Below, in pieces: positions 28,430 through 37,672 of a DNA stretch of 64,000 nt (its first letter is position 1; each line of letters begins with the position of its first letter). The notes under the pieces are model-generated. The model saw only the letters and a list, made by a program, of their open reading frames with translations, did not search any database and was not told the origin of the DNA. The DNA is from Pseudomonas citronellolis. Its GTDB lineage: Bacteria; Pseudomonadota; Gammaproteobacteria; Pseudomonadales; Pseudomonadaceae. The translations under genes and the position numbers were made by a program. The stretch lies in assembly GCF_900112375.1 (NCBI RefSeq), contig NZ_FOLS01000013.1:115614-179613 (forward strand), given 5' to 3'.

Positions 28430-28555
28430 CCAACCGTCCGCCTGCCGCTGCGAAGCCGGCGTCGCCCGAGTGGCCGCGCCCTCGCAGCGCAGGTGGCAGT
28501 GCCGTTCGTCGGCATCCTCTGCTATGTTTGCGCAGCCCATCGCTGGAGCCCGCCC

Positions 28556-29356
28556 ATGCGCTTCATCCTGTCGCTGCTGATCCTGCTCTGCCCCACCGTA
28601 TTCGCCGCCGAACTGACCCTGGAGCTGCCCGCCGGCACGCGCACGCTGAGCAGCGCCGAGCTGCTGGGCAACGCCCAGGCGCGCAACATCGAGATCAAGG
28701 ACGACGTGGCCTACAAGCGCACCATGCACTACCGCGCGGTGCCGCTGGCGGCGCTGCTGGAGGGCGTGGACGGCCGCGCCCACGTGCAGGCCGTGGCGCT
28801 GGACGGCTTCGCCGCCGAGCTGCCCGCCGCGCCGCTGCTGCAGAAGGAGGGCGCGCGGGCCTGGCTGGCCATCGAGGACGAAGAGAAGCCCTGGCCGCCG
28901 CTGGGCCAGGACAAGCCTTCGGCCGGGCCCTTCTACCTGGTCTGGACCGACCCGCAGGCCTCGGCCATCGGCCCGGAGCAATGGCCCTTCCAGGTCAGCA
29001 GCCTGCGCGTGCTGGATTCGGTGGAAATCCGCTTCCCGGCCCTGGTCCCGGCCAAGGACGCCAGCCCCGACGTGCAGGCCGGCTTCGCCCTGTTCCAGAA
29101 GCACTGCCTGGCCTGCCACCGCCTGAACGGCGCCGGCGACGCCCAGTTCGGCCCGGACCTGAACCAGCCCTACAGCCCCACCGAGTACTTCGCCAGGGAC
29201 TTCCTCCACGCCTACATCCGCGACCCGCAGAGCCTGCGCCGCTGGCCCCAGGCGAAGATGCCCGGCTTCGCCCCGGAAACCCTCGACGACACCGAGCTGG
29301 ACCAGCTGATCGACTACCTCGCGCACATGGCGGCGCGGCGCCAGGCGCTGATGTAG
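28556..29356 (+). CDS. Exported cytochrome c with N-terminal molybdopterin-oxidoreductase-like domain
   Basis: A 266-residue protein with a signal peptide (M-R-F-I-L-S-L-L-I-L-L-C-P, cleavage near V-F-A-A). Residues about 25-160 resemble the small oxidoreductase-type fold found in molybdopterin-binding relatives (L-S-S-A-E-L-L, M-H-Y-R-A-V-P-L-A-A-L-L). Residues about 175-262 are a class I cytochrome c: C-L-A-C-H heme site and a distal K-M-P-G-F Met ligand. It likely transfers electrons in the periplasm; the donor and acceptor are unknown. The start at 28556 replaces a longer frame beginning at 28493. Confidence 0.82.
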   Translation: MRFILSLLILLCPTVFAAELTLELPAGTRTLSSAELLGNAQARNIEIKDDVAYKRTMHYRAVPLAALLEGVDGRAHVQAVALDGFAAELPAAPLLQKEGARAWLAIEDEEKPWPPLGQDKPSAGPFYLVWTDPQASAIGPEQWPFQVSSLRVLDSVEIRFPALVPAKDASPDVQAGFALFQKHCLACHRLNGAGDAQFGPDLNQPYSPTEYFARDFLHAYIRDPQSLRRWPQAKMPGFAPETLDDTELDQLIDYLAHMAARRQALM

Positions 29357-29370
29357 AGCGCGCCGGCAAA

Positions 29371-29411
29371 GAAAAAGGCGGACGCTCCACAGGGGCGTCC
29401 GCCTTTTTTTC
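29371..29411. terminator. Bidirectional terminator between cytochrome c gene and ssuF
   Basis: GGCGGACGCTCC and GGGGCGTCCGCC form a long stem with an A-run on the left and seven Ts on the right. It serves the plus-strand cytochrome gene and, with the opposite A-run read as Ts, the minus-strand ssu operon. Confidence 0.9.
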
Positions 29412-29446
29412 GCACCCAGGGCAGCGCAAACGCCGCCCTCCCCGCC

Positions 29447-29662
29447 TCACAGCTTGGCGATGGACACCTCGGTGGATTTCACGAAGGCGATCACTTCGCT
29501 GCCCACGGCCAGTTCCAGCTCCTTCACGGAGCGGGTGGTGATCACCGAGGTGACGATGCCGGCGGCGGTCTGCACGTCGATTTCCGAGAGCACCGGGCCT
29601 TCGAGGATTTCCTTCACGGTGCCCTTGAACTGGTTGCGGACGTTGATGGCTTTGATGGTCAT
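29447..29662 (-). CDS. ssuF: Molbindin-like TOBE protein SsuF
   Basis: A 71-residue single TOBE/Mop domain: M-T-I-K-A-I-N-V-R-N-Q-F-K-G-T-V-K-E-I then V-T-S-V-I-T-T-R-S-V-K-E-L and V-I-A-F-V-K-S-T-E-V. Such molbindins bind molybdate or similar oxyanions. As the last gene after ssuB it matches ssuF of Pseudomonas ssu operons, where it is needed for some sulfur sources although its role is not settled. Confidence 0.9.
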   Translation of the reverse strand: MTIKAINVRNQFKGTVKEILEGPVLSEIDVQTAAGIVTSVITTRSVKELELAVGSEVIAFVKSTEVSIAKL

Positions 29663-29710
29663 GGCGTTTCTCCTATGGGGAATGTCGGTAGTGCACGGAT
29701 GAACGGTGGA

Positions 29711-30520
29711 TCAGAGCGCCCAGCGCAGTTGCGTGGGCAGTGGGGATACGGGTTCCGGCTCGGGCGGCAGCGGCGGCAACGCCAGCACGCGGTCGAGCAC
29801 CTCGGCCTCCAGCGCGGCCAGGCGCGCCGAGCCGCGGGAGCGCGGGCGGGCCAGGTCGACGTTCAGGTCCAGGCCGATCTCGCCTTCCTCGATGAGGATC
29901 ACCCGGTCGGCGACGGCCACCGCCTCGCTGACGTCGTGGGTGACCAGCAGCACGGTGAAGCCGTGGCGCTGCCAGAGGTTCTCGATCAGCCGCTGCATCT
30001 CGATGCGGGTCAGCGCATCCAGCGCGCCCAGCGGCTCGTCCAGCAGCAGCAGGCGCGGCCGGTGGATCAGCGCGCGGGCCAGGGCCACGCGCTGCTTCTG
30101 GCCGCCGGACAGGCTGGCCGGCCATTCCCGGGCGCGGTCGGCCAGGCCCACCGCTTCCAGGGCTTCCAGGGCCTCCTTGCGCCAGTCGCCGGACAGACCC
30201 AGGCCGACGTTGTCGATCACCCGCTTCCACGGCAGCAGGCGGGCGTCCTGGAACATCAGGCGGGTGCCTTCGCGGGCCTCTTCCAGGGGCGCGGAGCCGG
30301 CCAGCAACTCACCTTCGCTGGGGGCGTCGAGGCCGGCCAGCAGGCGCAGCAGGGTGCTCTTGCCGCAGCCGCTGCGGCCGACGATGGCGACGAACTGGCC
30401 GGCGGGGATGCGCAGGTCGATGCCCTTGAGCACCTCGCGCTCGCCGAAGCGCTTGACCACGCCGCTCAGCGCCAGCGGGATGCCCTGCTTGAGGTTCTGC
30501 GGAGTGCTGAGGGCGTTCAT
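29711..30520 (-). CDS. ssuB: Alkanesulfonate ABC transporter ATPase SsuB
   Basis: A 269-residue ATPase that powers alkanesulfonate import. Walker A is G-R-S-G-C-G-K-S-T, the signature L-S-G-G-Q-K-Q-R, Walker [13 protein letters not shown] and the switch histidine L-L-V-T-H-D. The ATG (30518-30520) overlaps the ssuC stop by four bases, showing translational coupling. A longer open frame running into ssuC is ignored. Confidence 0.96.
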   Translation of the reverse strand: MNALSTPQNLKQGIPLALSGVVKRFGEREVLKGIDLRIPAGQFVAIVGRSGCGKSTLLRLLAGLDAPSEGELLAGSAPLEEAREGTRLMFQDARLLPWKRVIDNVGLGLSGDWRKEALEALEAVGLADRAREWPASLSGGQKQRVALARALIHRPRLLLLDEPLGALDALTRIEMQRLIENLWQRHGFTVLLVTHDVSEAVAVADRVILIEEGEIGLDLNVDLARPRSRGSARLAALEAEVLDRVLALPPLPPEPEPVSPLPTQLRWAL

Positions 30521-31311
30521 GCCGCACCTCCCTTGGCCTGGTAGGCCGGGTGCCAGCGCAGCCAGACGCGCTCCAGGCCGCGGGCGGCGAGGTCGGCCAG
30601 CTTGCCGAGAACGGCGTACAGCAGGATCGCCAGGACCACCACGTCGGTCTGCAGGAACTCCCGGGCGTTCATCGCCAGGTAGCCGATGCCGGAGCTGGCG
30701 GAGATGGTCTCGGCGACGATCAGCGTCAGCCACATGAAGCCCAGGGCGAAGCGCACGCCCACCAGGATCGACGGCAGCGCGCCGGGCAGGATCACCTGGC
30801 GGAACAGGGCGAAGCCGGACAGGCCGTAGCTGCGAGCCATTTCCAGCAGCCCCGGATCGATGTTGCGGATGCCGTGGTAGGTGTTCAGGTAGATGGGGAA
30901 CAGGGTGCCGAGGGCGACCAGGAAGATCTTCGCCGACTCGTCGATGCCGAACCACAGGATCACCAGCGGGATCAGCGCCAGGTGCGGCACGTTGCGGATC
31001 ATCTGCACCGAACTGTCGAGGAAGCGCTCGCCCCACTTCGACAGGCCGGTGACCAGGCCCAGGGCCAGGCCGATGGAGCCGCCGATGACGAAGCCGATGG
31101 CGGCGCGCCAGGTGCTGATCGCCAGGTGTTGCCAGAGCTCGCCGCTCTTCACCAGCTGGTAGCCGGCCTCGACCACCGCGCTGGGCGCCGGCAGGATGCG
31201 GCTGGAGAGGAAACCGCCCTCTACCGCCACCTGCCAGACCAGCACCAGGGCCACCGGCAGGGCCCAGGGCGCCAGGCGCTGGGCCACTTGGTTGAGAGTA
31301 TTTGTCTTCAT
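30517..31311 (-). CDS. ssuC: Alkanesulfonate ABC transporter permease SsuC
   Basis: A 264-residue inner-membrane permease with six predicted helices and the EAA-type loop near residues 155-190 (E-M-A-R-S-Y-G-L-S then [12 protein letters not shown]). It forms the channel with SsuB. It is separated from ssuD by 63 bp containing a REP, so ssuD levels may exceed ssuC levels. Confidence 0.95.
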   Translation of the reverse strand: MKTNTLNQVAQRLAPWALPVALVLVWQVAVEGGFLSSRILPAPSAVVEAGYQLVKSGELWQHLAISTWRAAIGFVIGGSIGLALGLVTGLSKWGERFLDSSVQMIRNVPHLALIPLVILWFGIDESAKIFLVALGTLFPIYLNTYHGIRNIDPGLLEMARSYGLSGFALFRQVILPGALPSILVGVRFALGFMWLTLIVAETISASSGIGYLAMNAREFLQTDVVVLAILLYAVLGKLADLAARGLERVWLRWHPAYQAKGGAA

Positions 31312-31341
31312 GTCTTGTGCTTCTCCGGGTTGCTCGCGGGG

Positions 31342-31364
31342 TTCGCGAGCAAGCTCGCTCCTAC
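31342..31364. repeat. REP between ssuD and ssuC
   Basis: One minus-orientation copy of the standard 23-bp REP lies between the ssuC start and the ssuD stop, inside the operon. Confidence 0.85.
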
Positions 31365-31374
31365 AAAGTCGACT

Positions 31375-32526
31375 TCAGCTCTGCGCGGCCTGCTGCTTGG
31401 GCAGGATGTCGTTGGCCACCATCTCGCCGAAGGGGCTGACGTAGCCGCGGGCTTCGGGCTGCTGCGGGCGGGCGAGGTCCAGGTGCGGGAACAGCAGTTC
31501 GGCGACGCGGTAGGACTCTTCCAGGTGCGGGTAGCCGGAGAAAATGAAGGTGTCGATGCCCAGCTCGGCGTATTCCTTCACCCGCGCGGCCACGGTCGGG
31601 CCGTCGCCGACCAGCGCGGTGCCGGCGCCGCCGCGCACCAGGCCGACGCCGGCCCAGAGGTTGGGCGAGACTTCCAGGTTGTCCTTGCTGCCGCCGTGCA
31701 GGGCGGCCATGCGCTGCTGGCCCACCGAGTCGAAGCGGGCGAGCGAGGCCTGGGCACGGTCGATGGTGTCCTGATCGAGGTGGCTGATCAGGCGGTCGGC
31801 GGCCTTCCAGGCTTCCTCGTTGGTTTCCCGCACGATCACGTGCAGGCGGATGCCGAAGCGCACGCTGCGGCCCTGCTTCGCAGCCTTCTCGCGGACCTGG
31901 GCGATCTTCTCGGCCACCGCGGCCGGCGGCTCGCCCCAGGTCAGGTACAGCTCGACCTGCTCGGCGGCGAGGTCCTGGGCGGCTTCCGAGGAGCCGCCGA
32001 AGTACAGCGGCGGACGCGGCTGCTGGATCGGCGGGTAGAGCAGCTTGGCGCCCTGCACCTGGATGTGCTTGCCGGGGTAGTCCACGGTCTCGCCTTCCAG
32101 CACGCGGCGCCAGATGCGGGTGAATTCGACGGAGGCCTCGTAGCGCTCTTCATGGCTCAGGTGCAGGCCGTCGCCGGCCAGCTCGTCCGGGTCGCCGCCG
32201 GTGACCAGGTTGAACAGCGCGCGGCCGTTCGACAGACGGTCCAGGGTCGCTGCCTGGCGCGCGGCCACGGTCGGCGAGATGATCCCCGGGCGCAGCGCCA
32301 CCAGGAACTTCAGGCGCTGGGTCACCGGGATCAGCGAGGCGGCGACCAGCCAGGAGTCCTCGCAGGAGCGCCCGGTGGGGATCAGCACGCCGCCGAAGCC
32401 GAGGCGGTCAGCGGCCTGGGCCACCTGCTGCAGGTAGCCGTGGTCGACCGCGCGGGCGCCCTCGGCGGTGCCAAGGTAATGGCCGTCGCCGTGGGTGGGA
32501 AGGAACCAGAAGATGTTGAGGCTCAT
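31375..32526 (-). CDS. ssuD: FMNH2-dependent alkanesulfonate monooxygenase SsuD
   Basis: A 383-residue flavin-dependent monooxygenase of the bacterial luciferase-like family that cleaves the C-S bond of alkanesulfonates, releasing sulfite. The N-terminus [14 protein letters not shown] is diagnostic, as are [13 protein letters not shown] and N-L-V-T-G-G-D-P. It works with the FMN reductase SsuE. The start at 32526 has GGAG 9 bp upstream; earlier starts enter repeat DNA. Confidence 0.97.
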   Translation of the reverse strand: MSLNIFWFLPTHGDGHYLGTAEGARAVDHGYLQQVAQAADRLGFGGVLIPTGRSCEDSWLVAASLIPVTQRLKFLVALRPGIISPTVAARQAATLDRLSNGRALFNLVTGGDPDELAGDGLHLSHEERYEASVEFTRIWRRVLEGETVDYPGKHIQVQGAKLLYPPIQQPRPPLYFGGSSEAAQDLAAEQVELYLTWGEPPAAVAEKIAQVREKAAKQGRSVRFGIRLHVIVRETNEEAWKAADRLISHLDQDTIDRAQASLARFDSVGQQRMAALHGGSKDNLEVSPNLWAGVGLVRGGAGTALVGDGPTVAARVKEYAELGIDTFIFSGYPHLEESYRVAELLFPHLDLARPQQPEARGYVSPFGEMVANDILPKQQAAQS

Positions 32527-32601
32527 CGCTATAACTCCAGATTGAGCGCGCCGGCGTGGCGTAGCCGCGCGATGATGGGATTCGTGTATGGGGTGATGCT
32601 C

Positions 32602-32683
32602 TTCGTAGGAGCGAGCTTGCTCGCGAACAAATCTCCCGGCCGCTCTGAAGCTGGGCGGGTTCGCGAGCAAGCTCGCTCCTACA
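32602..32683. repeat. REP pair between ssuA and ssuD
   Basis: A plus-orientation REP (32602-32627) faces a minus-orientation REP (32660-32683) across a 32-bp spacer, forming a long potential hairpin in the operon transcript. Confidence 0.85.
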
Positions 32684-32698
32684 TCGTGATCGTGCTCG

Positions 32699-33676
32699 TC
32701 AGTTGCTGGCAGCCACCTTGGCCTTGCTGTCCGCCGGCGGCGTCCAGACCACGTCCTTGATGCTCAGCGCCTTGGGAATCAGCTTCAGCTGGGTGAAGGC
32801 GTCGGCGATCTTCTGCTGCTTGGCCACCACCTCGGGGGTGATGAACTGCGCGCCGTAGCCCTGGCGCTTGACCGCGGTGAGGGTGATGTCGGCGGGCAGG
32901 CCGAGCAGCGGGGCGACCTGTTCGGTGACCTGCTCGGGGTTCTTCTGCGACCACTCGCCCACCGAGCGCACTTCTTCCACCAGGGTGGTCAGCACCTGCG
33001 GGTGCTCCTTGGCGTAGGTGCGGGTGGCCAGGTAGAACTGGTGGTTGTCGGCCAGGCCGCGGGCATCGACCAGGGTGCGGGCGTGCAGCTGCTTCTCGGC
33101 GGCGGCCTGGTACGGGTCCCAGATCACCCAGGCGTCGACGGCGCCGCGCTCGAAGGCGGCGCGGGCGTCGGCCGGCGGCAGGTACACCGGCTGGATGTCG
33201 CTGTACTTCAGGCCGTTCTCCTCCAGGGCGCGCACCAGCAGGTAATGCACATTGGAGCCCTTGTTCAGGGCGACCTTCCTGCCTTTGAGCTCGGCGACGG
33301 ATTTGATCGGCGAGTCCTTCGGCAGCAGGATGGCCTCGCTGGTGGGCGCCGGCGGCTCGTTGGCCACGTAGACCAGGTCGGCGCCGGCGGCCTGGGCGAA
33401 CACCGGCGGCGTCTCGCCGGTGACGCCGAAGTCGATGCTGCCGACGTTCAGCCCTTCCAGCAGCTGCGGGCCGCCGGGGAATTCCGTCCACTGTACCTTG
33501 ATGCCCTGCTCGGCCAGGCGCTTCTCCAGCGTGCCGCGGGCCTTGAGCAGCACCAGGGTGCCGTACTTCTGGTAGCCGATACGCAGGGTACCGGGTTGTT
33601 CTTCGGCTTGGGCGCCGTGGGCCAGGGCCGCGATCAGCAGGGCCGCCAGTCCACCACGCAAAGTGAGGTTGCGCAT
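32699..33676 (-). CDS. ssuA: Alkanesulfonate-binding periplasmic protein SsuA
   Basis: A 325-residue substrate-binding protein with a signal peptide (residues 1-24, A-H-G-A-Q-A-E cleavage). Diagnostic strands are [22 protein letters not shown] and [11 protein letters not shown]. It captures sulfonates for SsuBC. The ATG at 33676 has AAAGGAG upstream; the open frame upstream of it is not part of the protein. Confidence 0.95.
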   Translation of the reverse strand: MRNLTLRGGLAALLIAALAHGAQAEEQPGTLRIGYQKYGTLVLLKARGTLEKRLAEQGIKVQWTEFPGGPQLLEGLNVGSIDFGVTGETPPVFAQAAGADLVYVANEPPAPTSEAILLPKDSPIKSVAELKGRKVALNKGSNVHYLLVRALEENGLKYSDIQPVYLPPADARAAFERGAVDAWVIWDPYQAAAEKQLHARTLVDARGLADNHQFYLATRTYAKEHPQVLTTLVEEVRSVGEWSQKNPEQVTEQVAPLLGLPADITLTAVKRQGYGAQFITPEVVAKQQKIADAFTQLKLIPKALSIKDVVWTPPADSKAKVAASN

Positions 33677-33847
33677 TGCATGCTCCTTTGTCGTTGTGTG
33701 CTCGCCGGACCTGCGCTCCCGTTGGCGGAATGCTGAGGACCTGGTGCTTTTGTCATCCAACGCTCGCACCACCTGCCCATTCGGGGCTCGGCAGCGCTCC
33801 ACGCTTTTTTCTTGCAGCTTGTCGCTTGCAGCCTGCAGCCGCTTCTT

Positions 33848-34441
33848 TCAAATACTCCAGCGCGCCTTGAGCAGGCGCTCGCTGAGCAGGTTCGGGTCGA
33901 TCGGCCGGGGCCGCCGCGCCAGGGCGCCGTGGAACTGTTCCAGGGACTCCAGCAGGCGCCGCTCCAGGGCCGGCTCCAGCTGCGCCGGCGCATCGGCCGT
34001 GGCATAGGCGATCTGCGAATCCTCGGCGAATACCCCGTGCAGCATCTCCTGGGCCTTCAGCGCCGCCAGAACCGGCTTGAGCGCGTAGTCCACGGCGAGC
34101 ATGTGGGCGTTGCTGCCGCCGGTGGCCAGGGGCAGCACCACCTTGTGGCTCAGGGCGCGCTCGGGCAGCAGGTCCAGCAGCACCTTGAGGGCGCCGGCGA
34201 TGGAGGCCTTGTACACCGGGGTGGCGATCACCAGGCCGTCGGCCCGCGCCACCTGCTCCAGCAGCTCCAGCACCTGGGGGCTGTCGAAGCGGGCATGCAG
34301 CAGGTCCTCGGCGGCGAAGTCACGCACCTGGTAGGCGCGCACCTCCACCCCACGCTCATGCAGCCACCGGCGGGCAACGTCCAGCAGGACCGCGGAACGG
34401 GAGCGCTGGCTCGGACTGCCGGCGAGGGTCACCACATACAT
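33848..34441 (-). CDS. ssuE: NAD(P)H-dependent FMN reductase SsuE
   Basis: A 197-residue flavin reductase that supplies FMNH2 to SsuD. It begins [16 protein letters not shown] (flavodoxin-like phosphate loop) and contains A-T-P-V-Y-K-A-S and A-T-G-G-S. It is the first gene of the ssuEADCBF order. 171 bp separate it from ssuA. Confidence 0.95.
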   Translation of the reverse strand: MYVVTLAGSPSQRSRSAVLLDVARRWLHERGVEVRAYQVRDFAAEDLLHARFDSPQVLELLEQVARADGLVIATPVYKASIAGALKVLLDLLPERALSHKVVLPLATGGSNAHMLAVDYALKPVLAALKAQEMLHGVFAEDSQIAYATADAPAQLEPALERRLLESLEQFHGALARRPRPIDPNLLSERLLKARWSI

Positions 34442-34560
34442 TGCACGCTTCCTTATAACTGAAAGAGCCGACTTGAAGCCGGCTCGCTAACCAACGTGCA
34501 TAGACCTTAACAGGGGTTTTGATATTCCAATAAATGTTATTTATTCATTTGCTTATAACT
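34442..34560 (-). promoter_or_regulatory. ssu operon promoter/leader with TTATAAC motifs and hairpin
   Basis: This is the most AT-rich stretch in this part of the window. TTATAAC occurs at 34453-34459 and 34553-34559. GAGCCGACTTGAAGCCGGCT near 34465-34486 can form a leader hairpin. On the minus strand TTGGAA near 34530 and TAAGGT near 34507 could act as promoter hexamers. The shared motif suggests CysB control. Confidence 0.55.
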
Positions 34561-34571
34561 TAAATAGAGAC

Positions 34572-34888
34572 TGTAGGAGCGAGCTTGCTCGCGAACGGGA
34601 GTTACTTGTGGCAGCGGTGTTCTGGGGGGACTCCGCTCCCTCTCCCTAACCCTCTCCCTGAAGGGAGAGGGGACCGTTGGGCAGGGCTTGATGTTATGGC
34701 GTTAGCCGGCAGGCACGGTGGTTTCCGGCTGGAACCCTACCTATTCTCGGCACGGACAAGCCCCCTCTCCCTTCAGGGCGGGGCGCGCAGCCGAGGGCTG
34801 GGGAGAGGGCGCTCTTGAACCCAGCACCTACGCCACCAGCAAACGCCAATTCGCGAGCAAGAACTAGGCGCCCCCCTCGCGCCTACGA
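34572..34888. repeat. 317-bp composite repeat element, copy 2 (interior inverted)
   Basis: The left end is a standard REP (34572-34595) and the right end a REP with the 14-bp insert (34850-34888), as in copy 1. However, the interior is reversed: bases 34593-34680 match the reverse complement of 24273-24356 almost exactly, and TCGGCACGGACAAGCC near 34748 is the complement of the spacer in copies 1 and 3. It fills the gap between the ssu promoter and the next operon. Confidence 0.8.
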
Positions 34889-34900
34889 ACAGCGCGGCAT

Positions 34901-35650
34901 CTAGATAACGTGAGAATGCTGCAACTCCGTCAACGCCTCTCCCCGCAGATACGCCAGCTCCACCGCGCGGCGGTCGCGCGGGCGTGGCAGGGGCACCGGG
35001 AACTCGCGGCGCAGGCGGCTCGGGGCGCCGCCCAGGAGCAGCACGCGGTCGCCCAGGTAGAAGGCCTCGTCGAGGTCGTGGGTGACCAGCAGGATGCTGA
35101 TGTCGTATTCCAGGGCCAGTTGCTGGATCAGGTCCTGCAGGCGCAGGCGGGTGAAGGCGTCCACCGCGCTGAAGGGCTCGTCCAGCAGCAGCACCTGCGG
35201 CCGGCCGTAGAGCCCGCGGGCGATGGCCGCGCGCTGGGCCATGCCGCCGGAGAGCTGCTTGGGCAGCAGGCCGCCCTTGCCTTCCAGGCCGACGTCGCGC
35301 AGCAGCCGGGCGATGCGCTGGTCGTCGGCGAGCCAGCCGTCGGCGAAACCGACGTTCTGCGCCACCGTCAGCCAGGGCAGCAGGCGCGGCTCCTGGAACA
35401 CCACGCCGATGCCGCCGCCGCGGCCGCTCTCGCCGTCCGGGCCGAAGCCCAGCAACGGGTTGCGCTGCAGTTGCCCGGCGAAGTCGGCGTCCAGGCCGGC
35501 GGCGATGCGCAGCAGGGTGCTCTTGCCGCAGCCGCTGGGGCCCAGCAGGCTGACCACCTCCCCCGGCGCCAGCGCCAGGCTGACGTCGTCGAGCACGCGC
35601 AGGCCGTCGAAGCTCTTGCGGATGTTGTTGAGTTCCAGCAGCGCGCTCAT
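34901..35650 (-). CDS. ABC transporter ATPase, sulfonate/nitrate/taurine type
   Basis: A 249-residue ATPase with Walker A G-P-S-G-C-G-K-S-T, signature L-S-G-G-M-A-Q-R, Walker B V-L-L-L-D-E-P-F-S-A-V-D and L-L-V-T-H-D. Its ATG overlaps the permease stop by four bases. It energises a second SsuABC-like importer encoded between ssu and lsfA. The substrate is probably a sulfonate or sulfate ester. Confidence 0.9.
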   Translation of the reverse strand: MSALLELNNIRKSFDGLRVLDDVSLALAPGEVVSLLGPSGCGKSTLLRIAAGLDADFAGQLQRNPLLGFGPDGESGRGGGIGVVFQEPRLLPWLTVAQNVGFADGWLADDQRIARLLRDVGLEGKGGLLPKQLSGGMAQRAAIARGLYGRPQVLLLDEPFSAVDAFTRLRLQDLIQQLALEYDISILLVTHDLDEAFYLGDRVLLLGGAPSRLRREFPVPLPRPRDRRAVELAYLRGEALTELQHSHVI

Positions 35651-36480
35651 GCCTTGCCCTCCAGGCCTTCGAAGCTGTCTCGCCAGGCCAGGGCGCGGCG
35701 TTCCACGGCCTTGAGCAGGCCGTCGCTGAGCTTGCCGAGCACGGCCAGGACCAGGATGGCGGCGATGACGATGTCCGGCCGCGAGGTTTCGCGGCCGTCG
35801 CTGAGCAGGTAGCCCAGGCCACGGGTGGCGGCGATCAGCTCGGCGGCGACGAGGAACATCCAGCTCAGGCTGAGGGCGCCGCGCAACCCGGTGAACAGGC
35901 TCGGCAGCGCCGCCGGCAGGAGGATGCGCCGCGCCAGGGTGAAGGTCGACAGGTGGTACAACCGGCCCAGCTCCACCCACTTGCGGTCCACCCCGCGCAC
36001 GCCGGCGACCAGCGCCAGGTACACCGGGAAGAAGGCGCCGAGGGCGATGAGCACCACCTTGGGCGTCTCGTCGATGCCCAGCCAGAGCAGCAGCAAGGGC
36101 ACCCAGGCCAGGCTGGGGATTGCCCGCAGGGCCTGGAAGCTCGGCTCCAGGTAGGCCTCGGCGCGCTGGCTGAGGCCGACCCAGGTGCCGATCAGCAGGG
36201 CGGCGAAGGAGCCGATGGCGAAGCCGCTGGCCACCCGCGCCAGGCTGGCGCCGATGTGCTGCCACAGCTCGCCATGGGCCAGTTGCCAGAGGGTGAGCGC
36301 GACGCTGCTGGGCGCCGGCATCTGGTTCTCCGCCAGCCAGCCGGCGCGCACCGCGAGTTCCAGCGCGGCGCACAGCAGCAGCGGCAGTACCCAGGCCCGC
36401 CAGCGCAGCGGGCGCGGCCGCAGCGACAGGGCCAGGCGGCGGCTACGGCCCAGGTCGAGGGGCTGGCTCGGCACGCCCAT
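35647..36480 (-). CDS. ABC transporter permease, sulfonate/sulfate-ester type
   Basis: A 277-residue permease with about six helices and the EAA-like loop containing E-L-G-R-L-Y-H-L-S and L-P-A-A-L-P-S-L-F-T. It is a paralogue of SsuC. Its start is three bases after the binding-protein stop, so all three genes form one operon. Confidence 0.9.
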   Translation of the reverse strand: MGVPSQPLDLGRSRRLALSLRPRPLRWRAWVLPLLLCAALELAVRAGWLAENQMPAPSSVALTLWQLAHGELWQHIGASLARVASGFAIGSFAALLIGTWVGLSQRAEAYLEPSFQALRAIPSLAWVPLLLLWLGIDETPKVVLIALGAFFPVYLALVAGVRGVDRKWVELGRLYHLSTFTLARRILLPAALPSLFTGLRGALSLSWMFLVAAELIAATRGLGYLLSDGRETSRPDIVIAAILVLAVLGKLSDGLLKAVERRALAWRDSFEGLEGKA

Positions 36481-36483
36481 GGT

Positions 36484-37491
36484 TCACTCCGCCCTGGCCA
36501 GGGGCTGCTTGCCGATGACCTCGCCGGCCAGTTGCGGGGCGATCAACTGGTCCACCACCTTGGCCACGTCGGTGCCGGGGCGCACCAGTTGCTCGTCCAC
36601 CAGGATGGGCGCGGCGGCCTTGAGCGCGGCGACCTGCTCGGCGCCGGGCAGCGGCTGGCTGAAGTCGGTGCGCGAGAGCTGCAGCCTGGCCACTTCCAGC
36701 GGCAGCTTGGCCTCTTCGGCCAGCAGCCTGGCGGTCTCCTCCGGATGCTCGATGGCCCAGTGGCGGGCCCGCTCGTAGGCGCCGATGACCTGCTTGATCA
36801 GTTGCGGCTGCTCGTTGGCGAAACGCTCGGTGACGCTGAGCACGCCGTAGCTGTTGAAACTCACGTTGCGGTACAGCAGCCGTGAGCCGGCCTGCAGCTC
36901 GCTGGCCGCCATGTGCGGGTCGAGCCCGGCCCAGGCGTCCACCTGTCCGCGCTCCAGCGCGGTGCGGCCATCGGGGTGCTGCAGGTGGACGATCTCCACG
37001 TCGCCCTTGCCCAGGCCGACGCTCTGCAGGCTGCGCAACAGGAACAGGTAGGGGTCGGTGCCCTTGGTGGCGGCCACCTTGTGGCCCTTGAGGTCGGCCA
37101 GGGATTTCAGCGGCGAGTCCTTGGGCACCACCAGCGCGGTCCATTCCGGGCGCGAGGCGATGTAGACGGTCTTCAGCGGGCTGCCGTTGGCGCGGCTGAG
37201 CACCGCGGCCAGCCCCGCGGTGGAGGCGAAGTCGGTGCTGCCGGCGTTGAGGTATTCCAGCGAGCGGTTGCTGCCCTGGCTGAACACCCAGCGCACCTCG
37301 GTGCCCTGGGGTTTTAGCGCCTGTTCCAGCCAGCCGAAGTGCCTGAGCACCAGGCTGGTGGGCGCGTAGTAGGCGTAGTCCAGGCGGACTTCCTTTGGCG
37401 TTTGTACGGAAGCGGTGGCAGTGAAGGCGCCGAACGGCAGACACGCCAGGAGAGCGGCGGTCAGGCTGCGGCGCCAGGTGGACGGACCCAT
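36484..37491 (-). CDS. Periplasmic sulfonate/sulfate-ester binding protein
   Basis: A 335-residue SsuA paralogue with a signal peptide (M-G-P-S-T-W-R-R-S-L-T-A-A-L-L-A). It retains the family pattern L-D-Y-A-Y-Y-A-P-T-S, Y-L-N-A-G-S-T-D-F and G-Q-V-D-A-W-A-G-L-D-P. It is first in the second ABC operon and follows lsfA. Relatives include AtsR, a sulfate-ester binding protein; the ligand here is inferred. Confidence 0.88.
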   Translation of the reverse strand: MGPSTWRRSLTAALLACLPFGAFTATASVQTPKEVRLDYAYYAPTSLVLRHFGWLEQALKPQGTEVRWVFSQGSNRSLEYLNAGSTDFASTAGLAAVLSRANGSPLKTVYIASRPEWTALVVPKDSPLKSLADLKGHKVAATKGTDPYLFLLRSLQSVGLGKGDVEIVHLQHPDGRTALERGQVDAWAGLDPHMAASELQAGSRLLYRNVSFNSYGVLSVTERFANEQPQLIKQVIGAYERARHWAIEHPEETARLLAEEAKLPLEVARLQLSRTDFSQPLPGAEQVAALKAAAPILVDEQLVRPGTDVAKVVDQLIAPQLAGEVIGKQPLARAE

Positions 37492-37587
37492 GGTCGATCT
37501 CCTTGGCGGCGTGGCTGACGTCTTCTCCCCGTGTGGCGGGCAAGTCAGAGCGGGAAAACAAAGCGCGGCGCGAGGCCGGGCGGGAAC

Positions 37588-37617
37588 GGAAAAAAAGGCG
37601 GCCGGCGAACCGGCCGA
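37588..37617 (-). terminator. Terminator between lsfA and the ABC operon
   Basis: On the minus strand GGCCGG, loop, CCGGCC is followed by GCC and eight Ts. It lies about 56 bp past the lsfA stop and 97 bp before the binding-protein start. It should limit read-through from the lsfA promoter into the ABC genes. Confidence 0.75.
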
Positions 37618-37672
37618 ATACCCTACTCGTGGTTTGGAACAGGTGCGGCTGCGCGGGGCTGCCGCGGGAAAA

